Shown one piece after another: positions 1 to 8,934 of a DNA stretch of 64,000 nt. The notes under the pieces were generated by a model. It was not told the DNA's origin, did no database searches, and was given only the letters and a program-made list of their open reading frames with translations. A program made the translations under genes and the position numbers. Source of the DNA: Williamsia soli (lineage in GTDB: Bacteria; Actinomycetota; Actinomycetes; Mycobacteriales; Mycobacteriaceae). The stretch spans positions 310,001 through 374,000 of the forward strand of contig NZ_JAFRDR010000002.1 of the NCBI RefSeq assembly GCF_017377795.1, given 5' to 3'. Position 1 is the stretch's first letter. Each line of letters opens with the position of its first letter.

Positions 1-12
1 ACCGTTGAACCC

Positions 13-1137
13 ATGAGCCGACCAGCTGACCGCTGCCCAGGGGTGTTTTCTGCACACCCCGCCGCAGATGGTCATCTCGCGCGGATCCGGCTACCCGGCG
101 GACTCATCTCTCCGTCCCAATTACAGGCCCTCGTCGGAGTGGCCGATGGGTTCGGGGATGCCCATCTCGAGCTCACCTCCCGCGGCAATCTGCAGCTCAG
201 AGGCATCTCGGACCTTGACGGTGCCGCCGAGCTGATCGCCGACGCCGGCTTGATCCCGACCCCGAGCCACGAGCGAGTGCGCAACCTGCAGCTGTCGGCG
301 CTCACCGGGCGGCGCGGCGGACTTCTCGACGCACGGCCGATTCTCGGTGACCTGGACGTCGGACTTCGCGCCGATCCCGGGCTCGCCCACCTGCCTGGCC
401 GTTTTCTGTTCGGTGTCGATGACGGCCGCGGCGACATCGTGGGCGAAGCGCCCGACGCCGGGGTGCTGGCCATCGACGGCGACACCCTGGAAATCGTGGT
501 GGGTGGGGTTCCCACCGGCCGCGTCACCACCGTCGACCAGGCAGCACAGACGCTGTTGGCGGTGGCAGATGCGTTCTTGGTCGACCGCACGGACGAGTGG
601 CGGATCGAGGACCTGGCCGGTCATCCTGCGATCAATGACCTGCTCGAATCGCTCGCCCACGCGCCCCCGCACCACTTGCCGTTTCCGCCCACGGAACCCC
701 TGGTCGGGTGGCTCGACCAGGACGATGGACTCGTCGCCCTCGGTGCGGTCGTGGCGCACGGCCGCATGTCGGCGCGCATCGCCGAGTTCCTCGCGGCGAT
801 CGAACGGGACATCTACTTCACCCCGCGCAAAGAGATCGTCATCGTCGACCTCTCGGAAGGGATGGCCGACACCGTCTTACGGGTGCTCGCCCCCATGGGA
901 CTCATCTTCGACGCGAACTCACCATGGACCCGGGTCAGCGCGTGTGCCGGCTCCCCCGGATGCGACAAGTCCCGCGCTGACGTCCGCGGGGACCTGCAGT
1001 TGATGCTCAGCGCACCCGACGTCGAGCTCACCTCTCGCGAGCACTGGGTTGGCTGCGAACGTGGGTGTGGGTCACCCCACGGAGGCCACACCCGCGTCGA
1101 GGCCACCGACGACGGGTACGTACGTCAGCAGATCTGA
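13..1137 (+). CDS. cobG: Precorrin-3B synthase CobG
   Basis: Oxygen-dependent ring-contraction enzyme of the aerobic cobalamin pathway, converting precorrin-3A to precorrin-3B in the cytoplasm. The 374-residue protein has the nitrite/sulfite reductase half-domain layout: an N-terminal ferredoxin-like part with LELTSRGNLQLRGI near residue 52, and a C-terminal cysteine set C-x5-C (SACAGSPGCDK, about 315-325) plus C-x3-C (VGCERGCGSP, about 345-354) that would hold the 4Fe-4S cluster and siroheme. Only 12 bases lie upstream, so promoter and operon start are outside the window. It is followed after 12 bp by cobH on the same strand. The family call is firm; the exact start could be further upstream only if an in-frame codon exists outside the window. 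Confidence 0.93.
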   Translation: MSRPADRCPGVFSAHPAADGHLARIRLPGGLISPSQLQALVGVADGFGDAHLELTSRGNLQLRGISDLDGAAELIADAGLIPTPSHERVRNLQLSALTGRRGGLLDARPILGDLDVGLRADPGLAHLPGRFLFGVDDGRGDIVGEAPDAGVLAIDGDTLEIVVGGVPTGRVTTVDQAAQTLLAVADAFLVDRTDEWRIEDLAGHPAINDLLESLAHAPPHHLPFPPTEPLVGWLDQDDGLVALGAVVAHGRMSARIAEFLAAIERDIYFTPRKEIVIVDLSEGMADTVLRVLAPMGLIFDANSPWTRVSACAGSPGCDKSRADVRGDLQLMLSAPDVELTSREHWVGCERGCGSPHGGHTRVEATDDGYVRQQI

Positions 1138-1149
1138 GCGACCTCTATC

Positions 1150-1785
1150 GTGGCAAACACCATGTATTCCTATATTCGAGACGGCGCGGAGATCTACCGC
1201 CAGTCCTTCGCCACGATCCGCTCCGAGGCAGACCTCGGCGGTTTCGACGATGATTTGTCGCGCGTCGTCGTCCGGATGATCCATGCCTGCGGTCAGGTTG
1301 ACCTGACCGCCGACGTCCGGGCCAGTGACCGGGTGGTCACTGCCGCACGCGGAGCCCTCGAGGCCGGCGCCCCGATTCTCTGCGACGCCAACATGGTTGC
1401 CTCCGGAGTCACCCGGAAGCGACTGCCTGCCGACAACGACGTCCTGTGCATGCTCCGAGATCCTCGGACTCCCGATCTCGCGGCCGAATTGGACACCACG
1501 AGAACGGCTGCGGCCATAGAGCTTTGGCGACCAGTCCTGGAGGGAGCAGTGGTCGCGATAGGCAATGCACCCACCGCGCTGTTCGCTCTCCTCGAGCTCA
1601 TCGACGCGGGCGGGCCACGTCCCGCGGCGGTGGTCGGCGCACCAGTTGGCTTCATCGGAGCAGCCGAATCGTGCCAGGCCCTCGCCGATCGCACCGACCT
1701 CGAGTACCTCACCGTGCTCGGCCGGCGCGGAGGTTCGGCCATCACCGCGGCAGCTGTCAACGCGCTCGCTTCGACGGCGGAATAG
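1150..1785 (+). CDS. cobH: Precorrin-8X methylmutase CobH
   Basis: Cytoplasmic isomerase that moves the C-11 methyl group of precorrin-8X to C-12, giving hydrogenobyrinate. The 211-residue protein is of normal length and carries the catalytic histidine in RMIHACGQ (His45) and the substrate-pocket stretch LCDANMVASGVTRKRLP. The start is GTG at 1150; an in-frame ATG at 1162 (MYSYIRDG) is an alternative. It sits between cobG (12 bp upstream) and cobIJ (7 bp downstream), so the three form an operon. Confidence 0.95.
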   Translation: MANTMYSYIRDGAEIYRQSFATIRSEADLGGFDDDLSRVVVRMIHACGQVDLTADVRASDRVVTAARGALEAGAPILCDANMVASGVTRKRLPADNDVLCMLRDPRTPDLAAELDTTRTAAAIELWRPVLEGAVVAIGNAPTALFALLELIDAGGPRPAAVVGAPVGFIGAAESCQALADRTDLEYLTVLGRRGGSAITAAAVNALASTAE

Positions 1786-1792
1786 AGAGACC

Positions 1793-3298
1793 ATGACCGG
1801 CAAACTATGGGGTGTGGGCCTGGGCCCCGGGGACAGCGAACTCGTGACCGTCAAGGCCGCCAGAGTGATCGGCGAGGTCGACGTCGTCGCGTATCACTGC
1901 GCCAGGCACGGCAGGTCCATCGCCCGGTCCGTCGCGGCACCGTACCTGCGCAGCGGTCAGATCGAAGAAAAGCTGATGTATCCGGTCACCACGGAGAGCA
2001 CCGACCACCCCGGCGGCTACCGAGGCGCACTCGCAGACTTCTACACCTCCGCGGCACAGACTCTGGCACAGCATCTTTCGGCAGGACGAAGTGTCGCTCT
2101 GCTCGCCGAAGGCGATCCCCTCTTCTACAGCTCGTACATGCACATGCACAAACGCCTGGTCACCGATTTCGACACCGAGATCATCCCCGGAGTGACCTCT
2201 GTGAGTGCATCGTCGGCCGCCACCGGTCTGCCTCTGGTCGAGGCGGACGAAACGCTCACCGTCCTACCCGGCACCCTTCCCAAGGACGAACTGGTCCGCC
2301 GACTGCGCGACAGTGACGCCGTGGCCATCATGAAGCTCGGCCGAACCTTCCCCGATGTCGTTGCTGCACTGACCGAAGCGGGCCGCCTCGAGCAGGCCTG
2401 GTATGTCGAGCGGGCTTCGACGCCGACACAAAAGGTGATTCCCGTCGCCGACGTGGACGCCTCGACGGTTCCGTATTTTTCGATGATCGTCATACCCGGC
2501 GAGCTGAACAATCCACTGATCTCCGAGTCGAGTCACGATTCCGGCCAGGTCGTCGTGGTCGGCCTCGGACCCGGTGCAGATCGGTGGACGACCCCTGAGG
2601 TGCGTACCGAACTGGCCCAGGCCACCGACCTGGTCGGCTACAAGACGTACCTGAACCGGATCACGCCGCGTGCCGGCCAACGACTGCACGCCAGCGACAA
2701 CAAGGTCGAGTCCGAACGAGCCTGCATGGCACTCGATCTCGCCAAGGGCGGTGCACGGGTCGTGGTGGTGTCCTCGGGGGATCCCGGCGTCTTTGCCATG
2801 GCGGCCGCTGTCATCGAAGAAGCCGCCGACGACCAGTGGCGTGAGGTGCCCGTTCGCGTGGTGCCCGGAGTGACGGCCGCCAACGCCGTCGCGAGTCTGG
2901 CCGGCGCTCCCCTCGGCCACGATTACGCGGTGATCTCCTTGTCGGATCGCCTCAAGAGCTGGGATGTCGTGGCCGATCGGGTCCGGGCGGCACTACGCGC
3001 CGACCTCGTGCTGGCCATCTACAATCCGGGGTCGGCCAGCCGAACCTGGCAGGTCGCCGAGTTGAAAGACATCCTGCTGCAGCAGATTGCAGGCGCAACC
3101 CCGGTGATACTCGGACGCGACGTCGGCGGACCCGAACAGTCTCTGGTGATCACCACGGTCTCCGACCTGGATCCGGCAAGCGTCGACATGCGGACACTCC
3201 TGATCATCGGGTCCACCACCACCACCGTCGTCGACCGGGTGGGCGGACAGGCAGTGTTCACGAATCGTCGCTACTCGGCAAGCCCCGCCACCCAGTGA
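1793..3298 (+). CDS. cobIJ: CobIJ: precorrin-2 C20- / precorrin-3B C17-methyltransferase fusion
   Basis: Two SAM-dependent tetrapyrrole methyltransferases fused in one 501-residue chain. Residues about 1-240 are the CobI domain (MTGKLWGVGLGPGDSELVT, then LAEGDPLFYSSYMHMH and EIIPGVTSVSAS). Residues about 250-495 are the CobJ domain (VVVVGLGPGADRWTTPEV, SSGDPGVFAMAAAV, VPGVTAANAVASLAGAPLGH). This fusion is the usual mycobacterial form. ATG at 1793 follows GAGAGA, a plausible ribosome-binding site, and lies 7 bp after the cobH stop; the open frame extends further upstream but only inside cobH. Its last 28 bases overlap the convergent cobK end. Confidence 0.96.
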   Translation: MTGKLWGVGLGPGDSELVTVKAARVIGEVDVVAYHCARHGRSIARSVAAPYLRSGQIEEKLMYPVTTESTDHPGGYRGALADFYTSAAQTLAQHLSAGRSVALLAEGDPLFYSSYMHMHKRLVTDFDTEIIPGVTSVSASSAATGLPLVEADETLTVLPGTLPKDELVRRLRDSDAVAIMKLGRTFPDVVAALTEAGRLEQAWYVERASTPTQKVIPVADVDASTVPYFSMIVIPGELNNPLISESSHDSGQVVVVGLGPGADRWTTPEVRTELAQATDLVGYKTYLNRITPRAGQRLHASDNKVESERACMALDLAKGGARVVVVSSGDPGVFAMAAAVIEEAADDQWREVPVRVVPGVTAANAVASLAGAPLGHDYAVISLSDRLKSWDVVADRVRAALRADLVLAIYNPGSASRTWQVAELKDILLQQIAGATPVILGRDVGGPEQSLVITTVSDLDPASVDMRTLLIIGSTTTTVVDRVGGQAVFTNRRYSASPATQ

Positions 3299-4029
3299 GC
3301 GGCCTCGGCCGCGGTGTGAACGCGCGGCCCAGCGGGGGTGGATGGCCTACGCACCATGATCACCGGCAGCGACAACTCCCGCGCGGCATCGAGTTTGGCC
3401 CTCACCAACCGGCCGCCGCTGTTCTTCGTCACGATGACGTCGATACCGTGGTCGCGCATCAGGGCGAGTTCACCATCGAGTGTGTAGGGACCCCTGCTTC
3501 GGATCGTGGTGCTGTGTCGGGGCCCCTCACGCTCGGGTGGGTCCACGAGCCGAATCAGGAACCACGCATCATCGACGGCGTTGAAGGCGTCGACGTCTTG
3601 TCGTCCCGTGGTCAGGAAGACCCGCAGATCGTCCCGCACGGCTGCCATCTCGGCGACGGCGCGCGCGGCGGCACCCATGTCGTCGACCTCGATCCAGGTG
3701 TCACCGGGTCGAGCCTTCCACGCAGCTCTGCGCAAGGTCAGCAGCGGTAGTTCGACGACAGCGGCCGCCTGGGCAGCGTTCGCTGAGATCACTCGGGCGA
3801 ACGGATGAGTGGCGTCGACAACGGCGGTGCACTCGTTCGATCGAAGCCACGAGACGAGCCCGTCGACGCCGCCGAAACCACCGACCCGAACCTCACCCAC
3901 AGGCAGCGCGGGATTCTTCACCCTTCCCGCCAGAGAAGAGACAGAGTCGATTCCGGCGTCGTGGAGAAGCGTCGCGAGAGACCTGGCCTCGGCCGTACCT
4001 CCGAGGATCAGGACCCGACGGCCGTTCAC
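3271..4029 (-). CDS. cobK: Precorrin-6A reductase CobK
   Basis: NADPH-dependent reductase converting precorrin-6A to precorrin-6B. The 252-residue protein begins with the nucleotide-binding motif RRVLILGGTAEARSLA and has the family signatures VVDATHPFA (about 75) and VTKNSGG near the C-terminus. The start is GTG at 4029, because GTGA overlaps the cobM stop by 4 bp; a longer open frame upstream runs inside cobM and lacks family similarity. It is the last gene of the minus-strand SDR-cobL-cobM-cobK chain and ends 28 bp inside the convergent cobIJ. Confidence 0.94.
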   Translation of the reverse strand: MNGRRVLILGGTAEARSLATLLHDAGIDSVSSLAGRVKNPALPVGEVRVGGFGGVDGLVSWLRSNECTAVVDATHPFARVISANAAQAAAVVELPLLTLRRAAWKARPGDTWIEVDDMGAAARAVAEMAAVRDDLRVFLTTGRQDVDAFNAVDDAWFLIRLVDPPEREGPRHSTTIRSRGPYTLDGELALMRDHGIDVIVTKNSGGRLVRAKLDAARELSLPVIMVRRPSTPAGPRVHTAAEAAHWVAGLAE

Positions 4030-4793
4030 GGGCGCCGGGAGTCGTCGCGGAGTTTTGTCATCCGAGCGGCCGAGTACAGGTAGCTGTCGGGGAACTGGTC
4101 CGCCGCGAGTACTTCGCCAACGAAGATGACCGCGGTGCGCACGATGTTGTCGGTAACCAGGCGTTCCGGCAGTTCCTCCAGGCGACAGCGCACAACCTGT
4201 TCGTTCTCGCGGCTGGCGAAGGCGACCACCGCGACTGGGCACTGCGCGCCGTAGTGAGGTACGAGCGCCTCGACGATCTGCTCACTCTGATGGGCGGCCA
4301 GGTGAAGGGCCATCGTGACCCCCGAACGCGCGAGCTCGTCGAGTTGTTCACCGTCAGGCATATCCGTCGACAGGGTCGATACCCGCGTGATCAGCAGGGA
4401 CTGCCCCACCCCTGGGACCGTCAGCTCCTGCTTGAGCGCTGCGGCCGCCGCCGCGAAAGCAGGTACACCGGGGACGATCTCATAGTCGATGCCGAGTTTC
4501 CGGAGGTGCCGGATCTGCTCCGCGACAGCGGAGTACAAGGCCGGGTCACCGGAGTGCAGCCTGGCGACATCATGGCCCGCCCGATGCGCGTCGCTGATGT
4601 GGTCGATGATGGTCGTCAGCGGCATCTTTGCGGTGTTGATGAGGTTCGCACCGGGTGGGCAGTGCTCGAGCATCTCCTCCGGCACCAGCGATCCGGCGTA
4701 GAGGCAGGTGCCGCATTGCGACAAAACGCGGGCGCCGCGCAGGGTGATGAGGTCTGCTGCACCAGGTCCGGCCCCTAGGAAGTAGACCGTCAT
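4026..4793 (-). CDS. cobM: Precorrin-4 C11-methyltransferase CobM
   Basis: SAM-dependent methyltransferase adding the C-11 methyl group to precorrin-4. The 255-residue protein has the Rossmann-like start MTVYFLGAGPGAADLITLRG, then LHSGDPALYSAVAEQ and EIVPGVPAFAAAAAAL, all typical of CobM/CbiF. ATG at 4793 forms an ATGA overlap with the cobL stop, and its own stop forms GTGA with the cobK start. Translation of the three genes is therefore probably coupled. Confidence 0.96.
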   Translation of the reverse strand: MTVYFLGAGPGAADLITLRGARVLSQCGTCLYAGSLVPEEMLEHCPPGANLINTAKMPLTTIIDHISDAHRAGHDVARLHSGDPALYSAVAEQIRHLRKLGIDYEIVPGVPAFAAAAAALKQELTVPGVGQSLLITRVSTLSTDMPDGEQLDELARSGVTMALHLAAHQSEQIVEALVPHYGAQCPVAVVAFASRENEQVVRCRLEELPERLVTDNIVRTAVIFVGEVLAADQFPDSYLYSAARMTKLRDDSRRP

Positions 4794-6001
4794 GGTGTTG
4801 CCACCGGCTTGTCGGCTATCCACTGCGTGACCGGCAGAGTCGGTCGCCACGCGGTCATCGACCCGAGTGGTTCGGCATGATCAACCTGAAAACGACGAAG
4901 CGTGCCGCCGACCGCTGAGTGCCAATCGACCAGCAGCGCTTCAGATTCGATGGTCACAGCGTTGACGACGATGCGGCCACCTTCGAGCAGCGCGTCCCAG
5001 CAACCCTCCAGGATTCCCGCAGTGGTCACGCCCCCGCCGATGAAGATCGCATCGGGGTCGGGCGCGTGTCCGAAGTGCTCCGGCGCGGACTCGAGTACCG
5101 TCAACCCCTGCGCGACACCGAGTTCAGAGGCGTTGTGGCCGATCCGATCGCGCCGAGCGCCGTCGGACTCGAACGCTATTGCACTGCACGAGGGATCAGT
5201 CCGCAGCCACTCGATCGCGATGCTTCCCGCGCCTGCGCCGACATCCCACAACAGTTGACGCGCAGCGGGACGCAGCGCGGTGACCGTCAGGGCGCGAATT
5301 GCCTGCTTCGTCATCTGCCCGTCGTTACTGAAATCGGTGTCGGGAAGACCTGCCTGCGCGCTGACCGCGGGTCCTACGCACTGGACCGCGACGAGATTGA
5401 GCCGGTCGCCGGCCGCGTGCCGCCACGCTCGTGCAATCCCGCCGTACCTGCGTTCGGCAGGGCCCCCCAATTGTTCGAGCACGGTCAGGTGCGACCAGCC
5501 GAAACCGTGAGCGGTCAGCAGCTTCGCCAGATCTCCGGGGGTCGTCTCATCGCGGCTGAGTACCAGGAGCTGCACGTTGTCGCTGACACTGGTGAGAATC
5601 GAACTCAGCGGTCGATCGACGACGCTACAGATTCGGGTGGTGGCCAGGTCCCATCCGAGCCTCGCTGCGGCGTGACTCACACTGGACACGGCTGGGAGAA
5701 TCCGAACATTCTCCGCACCAACTGCTTTGACGATGCTGGCGCCCACGCCGTGAAACATCGGATCACCCGACGCGAGGATGTGAACCGGGGATGACTGCGG
5801 GTCTCCGAGAACAGTCGCAAGATGCTCTGACATCGGCGAGGTCCAGGGTCGCAGCTCCGCATCGATCGGATCGAGAAGACCGAGTTGTCGCGGCGATCCG
5901 TACACGACTGTGGCGTCTTGTAACTCGCGCTGGGAGGCCAGCGTCAGCCCATCCCACCCATCTGCACCCATGCCGACCACGATGTAGCGGTGGTCGCTCA
6001 T
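4790..6001 (-). CDS. cobL: Precorrin-6Y C5,15-methyltransferase (decarboxylating) CobL
   Basis: Bifunctional enzyme that methylates C-5 and C-15 and decarboxylates the acetate side chain of precorrin-6Y. The 403-residue protein joins an N-terminal CbiE-type domain (MSDHRYIVVGMGADGWDGL; ILASGDPMFHGVGASI) to a C-terminal CbiT-type SAM domain with LLWDVGAGAGSIAIEWLR. ATG at 6001 forms an ATGA overlap with the stop of the upstream SDR gene. The window shows no cobF, cobN, cobB or later lower-ligand genes, so the pathway must be completed elsewhere. Confidence 0.95.
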   Translation of the reverse strand: MSDHRYIVVGMGADGWDGLTLASQRELQDATVVYGSPRQLGLLDPIDAELRPWTSPMSEHLATVLGDPQSSPVHILASGDPMFHGVGASIVKAVGAENVRILPAVSSVSHAAARLGWDLATTRICSVVDRPLSSILTSVSDNVQLLVLSRDETTPGDLAKLLTAHGFGWSHLTVLEQLGGPAERRYGGIARAWRHAAGDRLNLVAVQCVGPAVSAQAGLPDTDFSNDGQMTKQAIRALTVTALRPAARQLLWDVGAGAGSIAIEWLRTDPSCSAIAFESDGARRDRIGHNASELGVAQGLTVLESAPEHFGHAPDPDAIFIGGGVTTAGILEGCWDALLEGGRIVVNAVTIESEALLVDWHSAVGGTLRRFQVDHAEPLGSMTAWRPTLPVTQWIADKPVATP

Positions 6002-6756
6002 CGCGGCAACCGGCGCCAGATCGCCTGCGGGAGAAGTCGCATGACGAAGAAGACAGGCCGTAGCCTGCCCGGGACCCAAACAACACCTTTTCTCTTGTTC
6101 ATCGCTGCGACCACGGCGTCTGCCACCTGCGGCGCTGTGCTCGACATCGGTGCCGGTTTGACACCGGCCGCCATCATGTCCCGCGTCATGTTCCCGATTA
6201 CGAACCCCGAGCGCACAAGCAGTAAGTGAACTCCGCTGCCGTGCAGGGCATCCGACAAACCGCTGGCGAACCCGTCAAGGCCCGCTTTCGTCGAACCGTA
6301 GACATAGTTGGCGCGGCGGACCCGCACACCTGCTACAGACGAGAACACTATGAGGTTGCCGTGTCCCGCAGCGCGCATGGCGGCTGCGAGTGGGGTCAGC
6401 ACGCTGATCTGCGCGAGGTAATCGGTATGGGCTATTTGCAGCGCGTGCGTCACATCGGTCTCGGCGCGGGCCTGATCGCCCAGGATCCCGAAGGCGACGA
6501 TCGCGACGTCGATGCGGCCGTGCTCGGCGATGATCTGTTCGATCAGCGCGCTGTGCTGCTCAGTGTTGTTCGCGTCGAACTCCACCGTGTGAACCGCCGC
6601 GGCATTTTCGCTCGTCAGGCGTTCGCGCTGTTCCTCGAGGTGATCGGGGCGTCGAGCCGCCAGCACGACCGTGGCACCAGCGGCGATCCGCGCAGCGACC
6701 TCGATCCCGATCTCGCTGCGTCCACCGAACAGGACCACTACCTGACCATTGCTCAC
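5998..6756 (-). CDS. Short-chain dehydrogenase, DprE2-like, in the cobalamin operon
   Basis: SDR-family NAD(P)-dependent oxidoreductase of 252 residues. It has the variant nucleotide motif VLFGGRSEIGIEVA instead of TGxxxGIG, VAIVAFGILGD, FSSVAGVRVRRANYVYGS with the Y-x3-K pair (YGSTK), and the C-terminal VWVPGRLRPVFFVM. From memory this layout is closest to DprE2, the 2-keto reductase of decaprenylphosphoryl-arabinose synthesis, and to the M. tuberculosis paralogue Rv2073c, which also sits next to cobL. The true substrate is unknown. GTG at 6756 follows GATACT by 6 nt, a possible leaderless start. The stop overlaps the cobL ATG (ATGA), so it is first in the cobL-cobM-cobK chain. Confidence 0.85.
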   Translation of the reverse strand: MSNGQVVVLFGGRSEIGIEVAARIAAGATVVLAARRPDHLEEQRERLTSENAAAVHTVEFDANNTEQHSALIEQIIAEHGRIDVAIVAFGILGDQARAETDVTHALQIAHTDYLAQISVLTPLAAAMRAAGHGNLIVFSSVAGVRVRRANYVYGSTKAGLDGFASGLSDALHGSGVHLLLVRSGFVIGNMTRDMMAAGVKPAPMSSTAPQVADAVVAAMNKRKGVVWVPGRLRPVFFVMRLLPQAIWRRLPR

Positions 6757-6794
6757 CCCGTGAGTATCCCAAACGGGCAACCGGCGGTCTCCGG

Positions 6795-8813
6795 TCAGCC
6801 CTTGGCGGGCTTCGCCGGCTTCGGTGAGCGCAGAACCTGCACGACGTTTCGGTAGAACTCCTCGACCAGTTTGTTGGCCGAGATGACGACGTTTCCGCGA
6901 TTGCGAGAAAGCGTGTGGCCGCGAGTGATCTTGAACTGCTTGGGCAATTTGCCATCGGCCGGGACCAGCGCATCGGGCGACTCACGTAGCTGGCCCAACA
7001 GTGCTCCTACGTTTGCAGAAGCCCTACCCGGAAGCACCGCCTCGACGAGGGTATCGACGTGGGCGTCAGGCATCTGTTTGACGATCCAGTTCACTCGCGT
7101 CACGGGCCGACCCTCACGAGGCGCGTCGACGAGAGTCGAGCATTCGACTGTGTCAGATCGCAGATCGACGGCGAGAGTCAGCGGTCCGGTCGCCCCGGGT
7201 ACGCGGAGGGATCCGAACATCATCCCGGAGTCGGCGAGCTGCTGGATGCGGCTTGTGCTGTCAGGCCGATTACGCGGGAAGATCGGGCGGACATCGGTAC
7301 TCAACAGACAAGACAAGTCATGGCCGATGTGGCGAACGAGCTGGTCGAACAGGTTGCAGACCTCGATGGCCCCCTTGTTGTCGACATTCAGTGTTCGGGT
7401 CTTCACAGCTTCTCGGACCTGGACCCATTGCGGTCCCATGTCGGTGAAGCCGTGTAGCCCGGACTTTGGATGCTGCAGGTATCGGACGAACTCCCGCAGC
7501 ACCCAACTCTGTGTCGAATCCTGGACCTGTCGGTGCATCGACATCTGTATCGCAACAGAACGGATCTCATCCCAGGACAGGTGATGTAGTGAGACCTTCT
7601 TCAATTTGCGCTTGTCAATGGTGACCGGACGTTGATCGTGAGCACCCAACAGCTGGTTGCTCACCGTGATCACAGCGTCGAAACCGAGCTTCCGCGCGAT
7701 GTCGACGTAGACCTCCACCTGACCGTCCTCGAGCTTCGCCGTTGACGATTTTGCTTCGACGAGCGCAGTCCATTGCTTCACTCCACGGGTGACTCGGATC
7801 AGGCCGTCGGGTCGATACTTCTTCTCGTTCCATTCGAACTCGGGCTCGATGAAGGTCTCGATCGTGCCGGCCGGCCCACTGCTTCGCCGGACAAGTTCTC
7901 GGCCGAACTCCCGCACCCCGTTCATCACCGACAGCAGTGCCGACACGGCGCGCCGCTCGCGCTCGTCACCACTCCCGATCGCGGACACCGAGAACACCCG
8001 CGCCCGATCCCACTCGGCCTCGTCGTTCAGATCGTTTCGCAAAGACCACTCAGGCAGCCTGGGTGGCCGCACGACCTTCTTGATGGTCATGGGAGCTGGA
8101 TCAGCGATCGGTTCTATGTCGACAGATTGGAGGCCGTCGAGGTCCGAAGATGCCGCCGGTTCGTCGATCTCTTCCGCTATTGGACCGATCTCTGCGACTA
8201 CCCCGGAACTGTCGGTGGTTGTTTGTTCATCGTCTATGTCGACCCCGAACTCCTGTGCCAGCGAAGAAAGCCCGCCCTCATACCCCTGGCCAAGTGCACG
8301 AAACTTCCACTCCTCGCCACGCCGGTAGAACTCTCCGAAGAGCAGGGCCAAAACCGGTTCCTGCACCGCGACCTTGAATACGACGCTCGGCGAGAACGAT
8401 TCTGCAACCAGCAGGCTGATCTCCAGCTGGTCGGCGTTCGCGAACGTCAGCTCGGCATCGGAATCGAGACTCGCACCGACGACGATTCGGTCGACATCTG
8501 CAGGCAACGAGGCGAAATCGACGACAAGTACCTCACCTGGCGATCCTGTTGCATCGTTCGGCGACGGGGCTCGCTCCACAAGACGTACTGCACCGCCCGC
8601 GGACTCGCGCTGGTTGTAAAAGACGAAATCAGCGTTGGTGCGTACCTTCCCGGCGTTGTCGAGGAGCAAGATGCTCACGTCGGGCCGAGCCGAACTCTCT
8701 GAGGGAAACTCGCTGACGACGCCGACGACGATCTGCTCGTCACCACCACTGATCGATTCGAGGGAAAGATTCTGCCCACGAACGAGTTCGAGAGCTTCCA
8801 CGGTCTGGTCCAT
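6795..8813 (-). CDS. TerD-domain protein fused to a PD-(D/E)XK nuclease-like domain
   Basis: A 672-residue protein with at least two parts. Residues about 1-192 are a full TerD domain: DVSILLLDNAGKVRTNADFV, VDFASLPADVDRIVVGAS and GEEWKFRALGQGYEGGL are standard TerD/TerZ calcium-binding-fold motifs. An acidic linker (about 193-245) follows. Residues about 285-390 look like a PD-(D/E)XK nuclease core: acidic FIEPEFEWNE, D336 in RPDGLIRV, E353-x-K355 in ALVEAKSS, then helix DGQVEVYVDIARKLGFDA and strand VITVSNQ. The last 280 residues are unassigned and end in a lysine/proline tail. TerD proteins belong to tellurite and stress-response networks; nuclease activity here is inference. ATG at 8813 is directly preceded by GTG at 8816, and GATACT-like GATAGT lies 6 nt before that GTG, so GTG may be the real start. 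No other ter gene is nearby. Confidence 0.8.
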   Translation of the reverse strand: MDQTVEALELVRGQNLSLESISGGDEQIVVGVVSEFPSESSARPDVSILLLDNAGKVRTNADFVFYNQRESAGGAVRLVERAPSPNDATGSPGEVLVVDFASLPADVDRIVVGASLDSDAELTFANADQLEISLLVAESFSPSVVFKVAVQEPVLALLFGEFYRRGEEWKFRALGQGYEGGLSSLAQEFGVDIDDEQTTTDSSGVVAEIGPIAEEIDEPAASSDLDGLQSVDIEPIADPAPMTIKKVVRPPRLPEWSLRNDLNDEAEWDRARVFSVSAIGSGDERERRAVSALLSVMNGVREFGRELVRRSSGPAGTIETFIEPEFEWNEKKYRPDGLIRVTRGVKQWTALVEAKSSTAKLEDGQVEVYVDIARKLGFDAVITVSNQLLGAHDQRPVTIDKRKLKKVSLHHLSWDEIRSVAIQMSMHRQVQDSTQSWVLREFVRYLQHPKSGLHGFTDMGPQWVQVREAVKTRTLNVDNKGAIEVCNLFDQLVRHIGHDLSCLLSTDVRPIFPRNRPDSTSRIQQLADSGMMFGSLRVPGATGPLTLAVDLRSDTVECSTLVDAPREGRPVTRVNWIVKQMPDAHVDTLVEAVLPGRASANVGALLGQLRESPDALVPADGKLPKQFKITRGHTLSRNRGNVVISANKLVEEFYRNVVQVLRSPKPAKPAKG

Positions 8814-8921
8814 CACGCGCCGACTATCGCACGTAGGCACCCGTTTGCGCAGGCAACAAAGGCTTCGTTGGTATGAAGAGATGACACGGTACTCAGACGT
8901 GGAGCGCGTCAGGACTGCCAC

Positions 8922-8927
8922 TAGTCT
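8922..8927 (+). promoter_or_regulatory. Candidate -10 box (TAGTCT) for the PPOX gene
   Basis: TAGTCT ends 7 nt before ATG 8935 and no Shine-Dalgarno sequence precedes that ATG. This fits the TANNNT plus leaderless-transcript pattern of mycobacteria. It supports 8935 rather than the longer upstream frame as the start. Confidence 0.5.
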
Positions 8928-8934
8928 CGATGAC

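Noticed and set aside
4919-5794. Plus-strand frame of 291 codons opposite cobL
   Set aside because: Shadow of cobL in GC-rich sequence; no start signal or recognisable domain.
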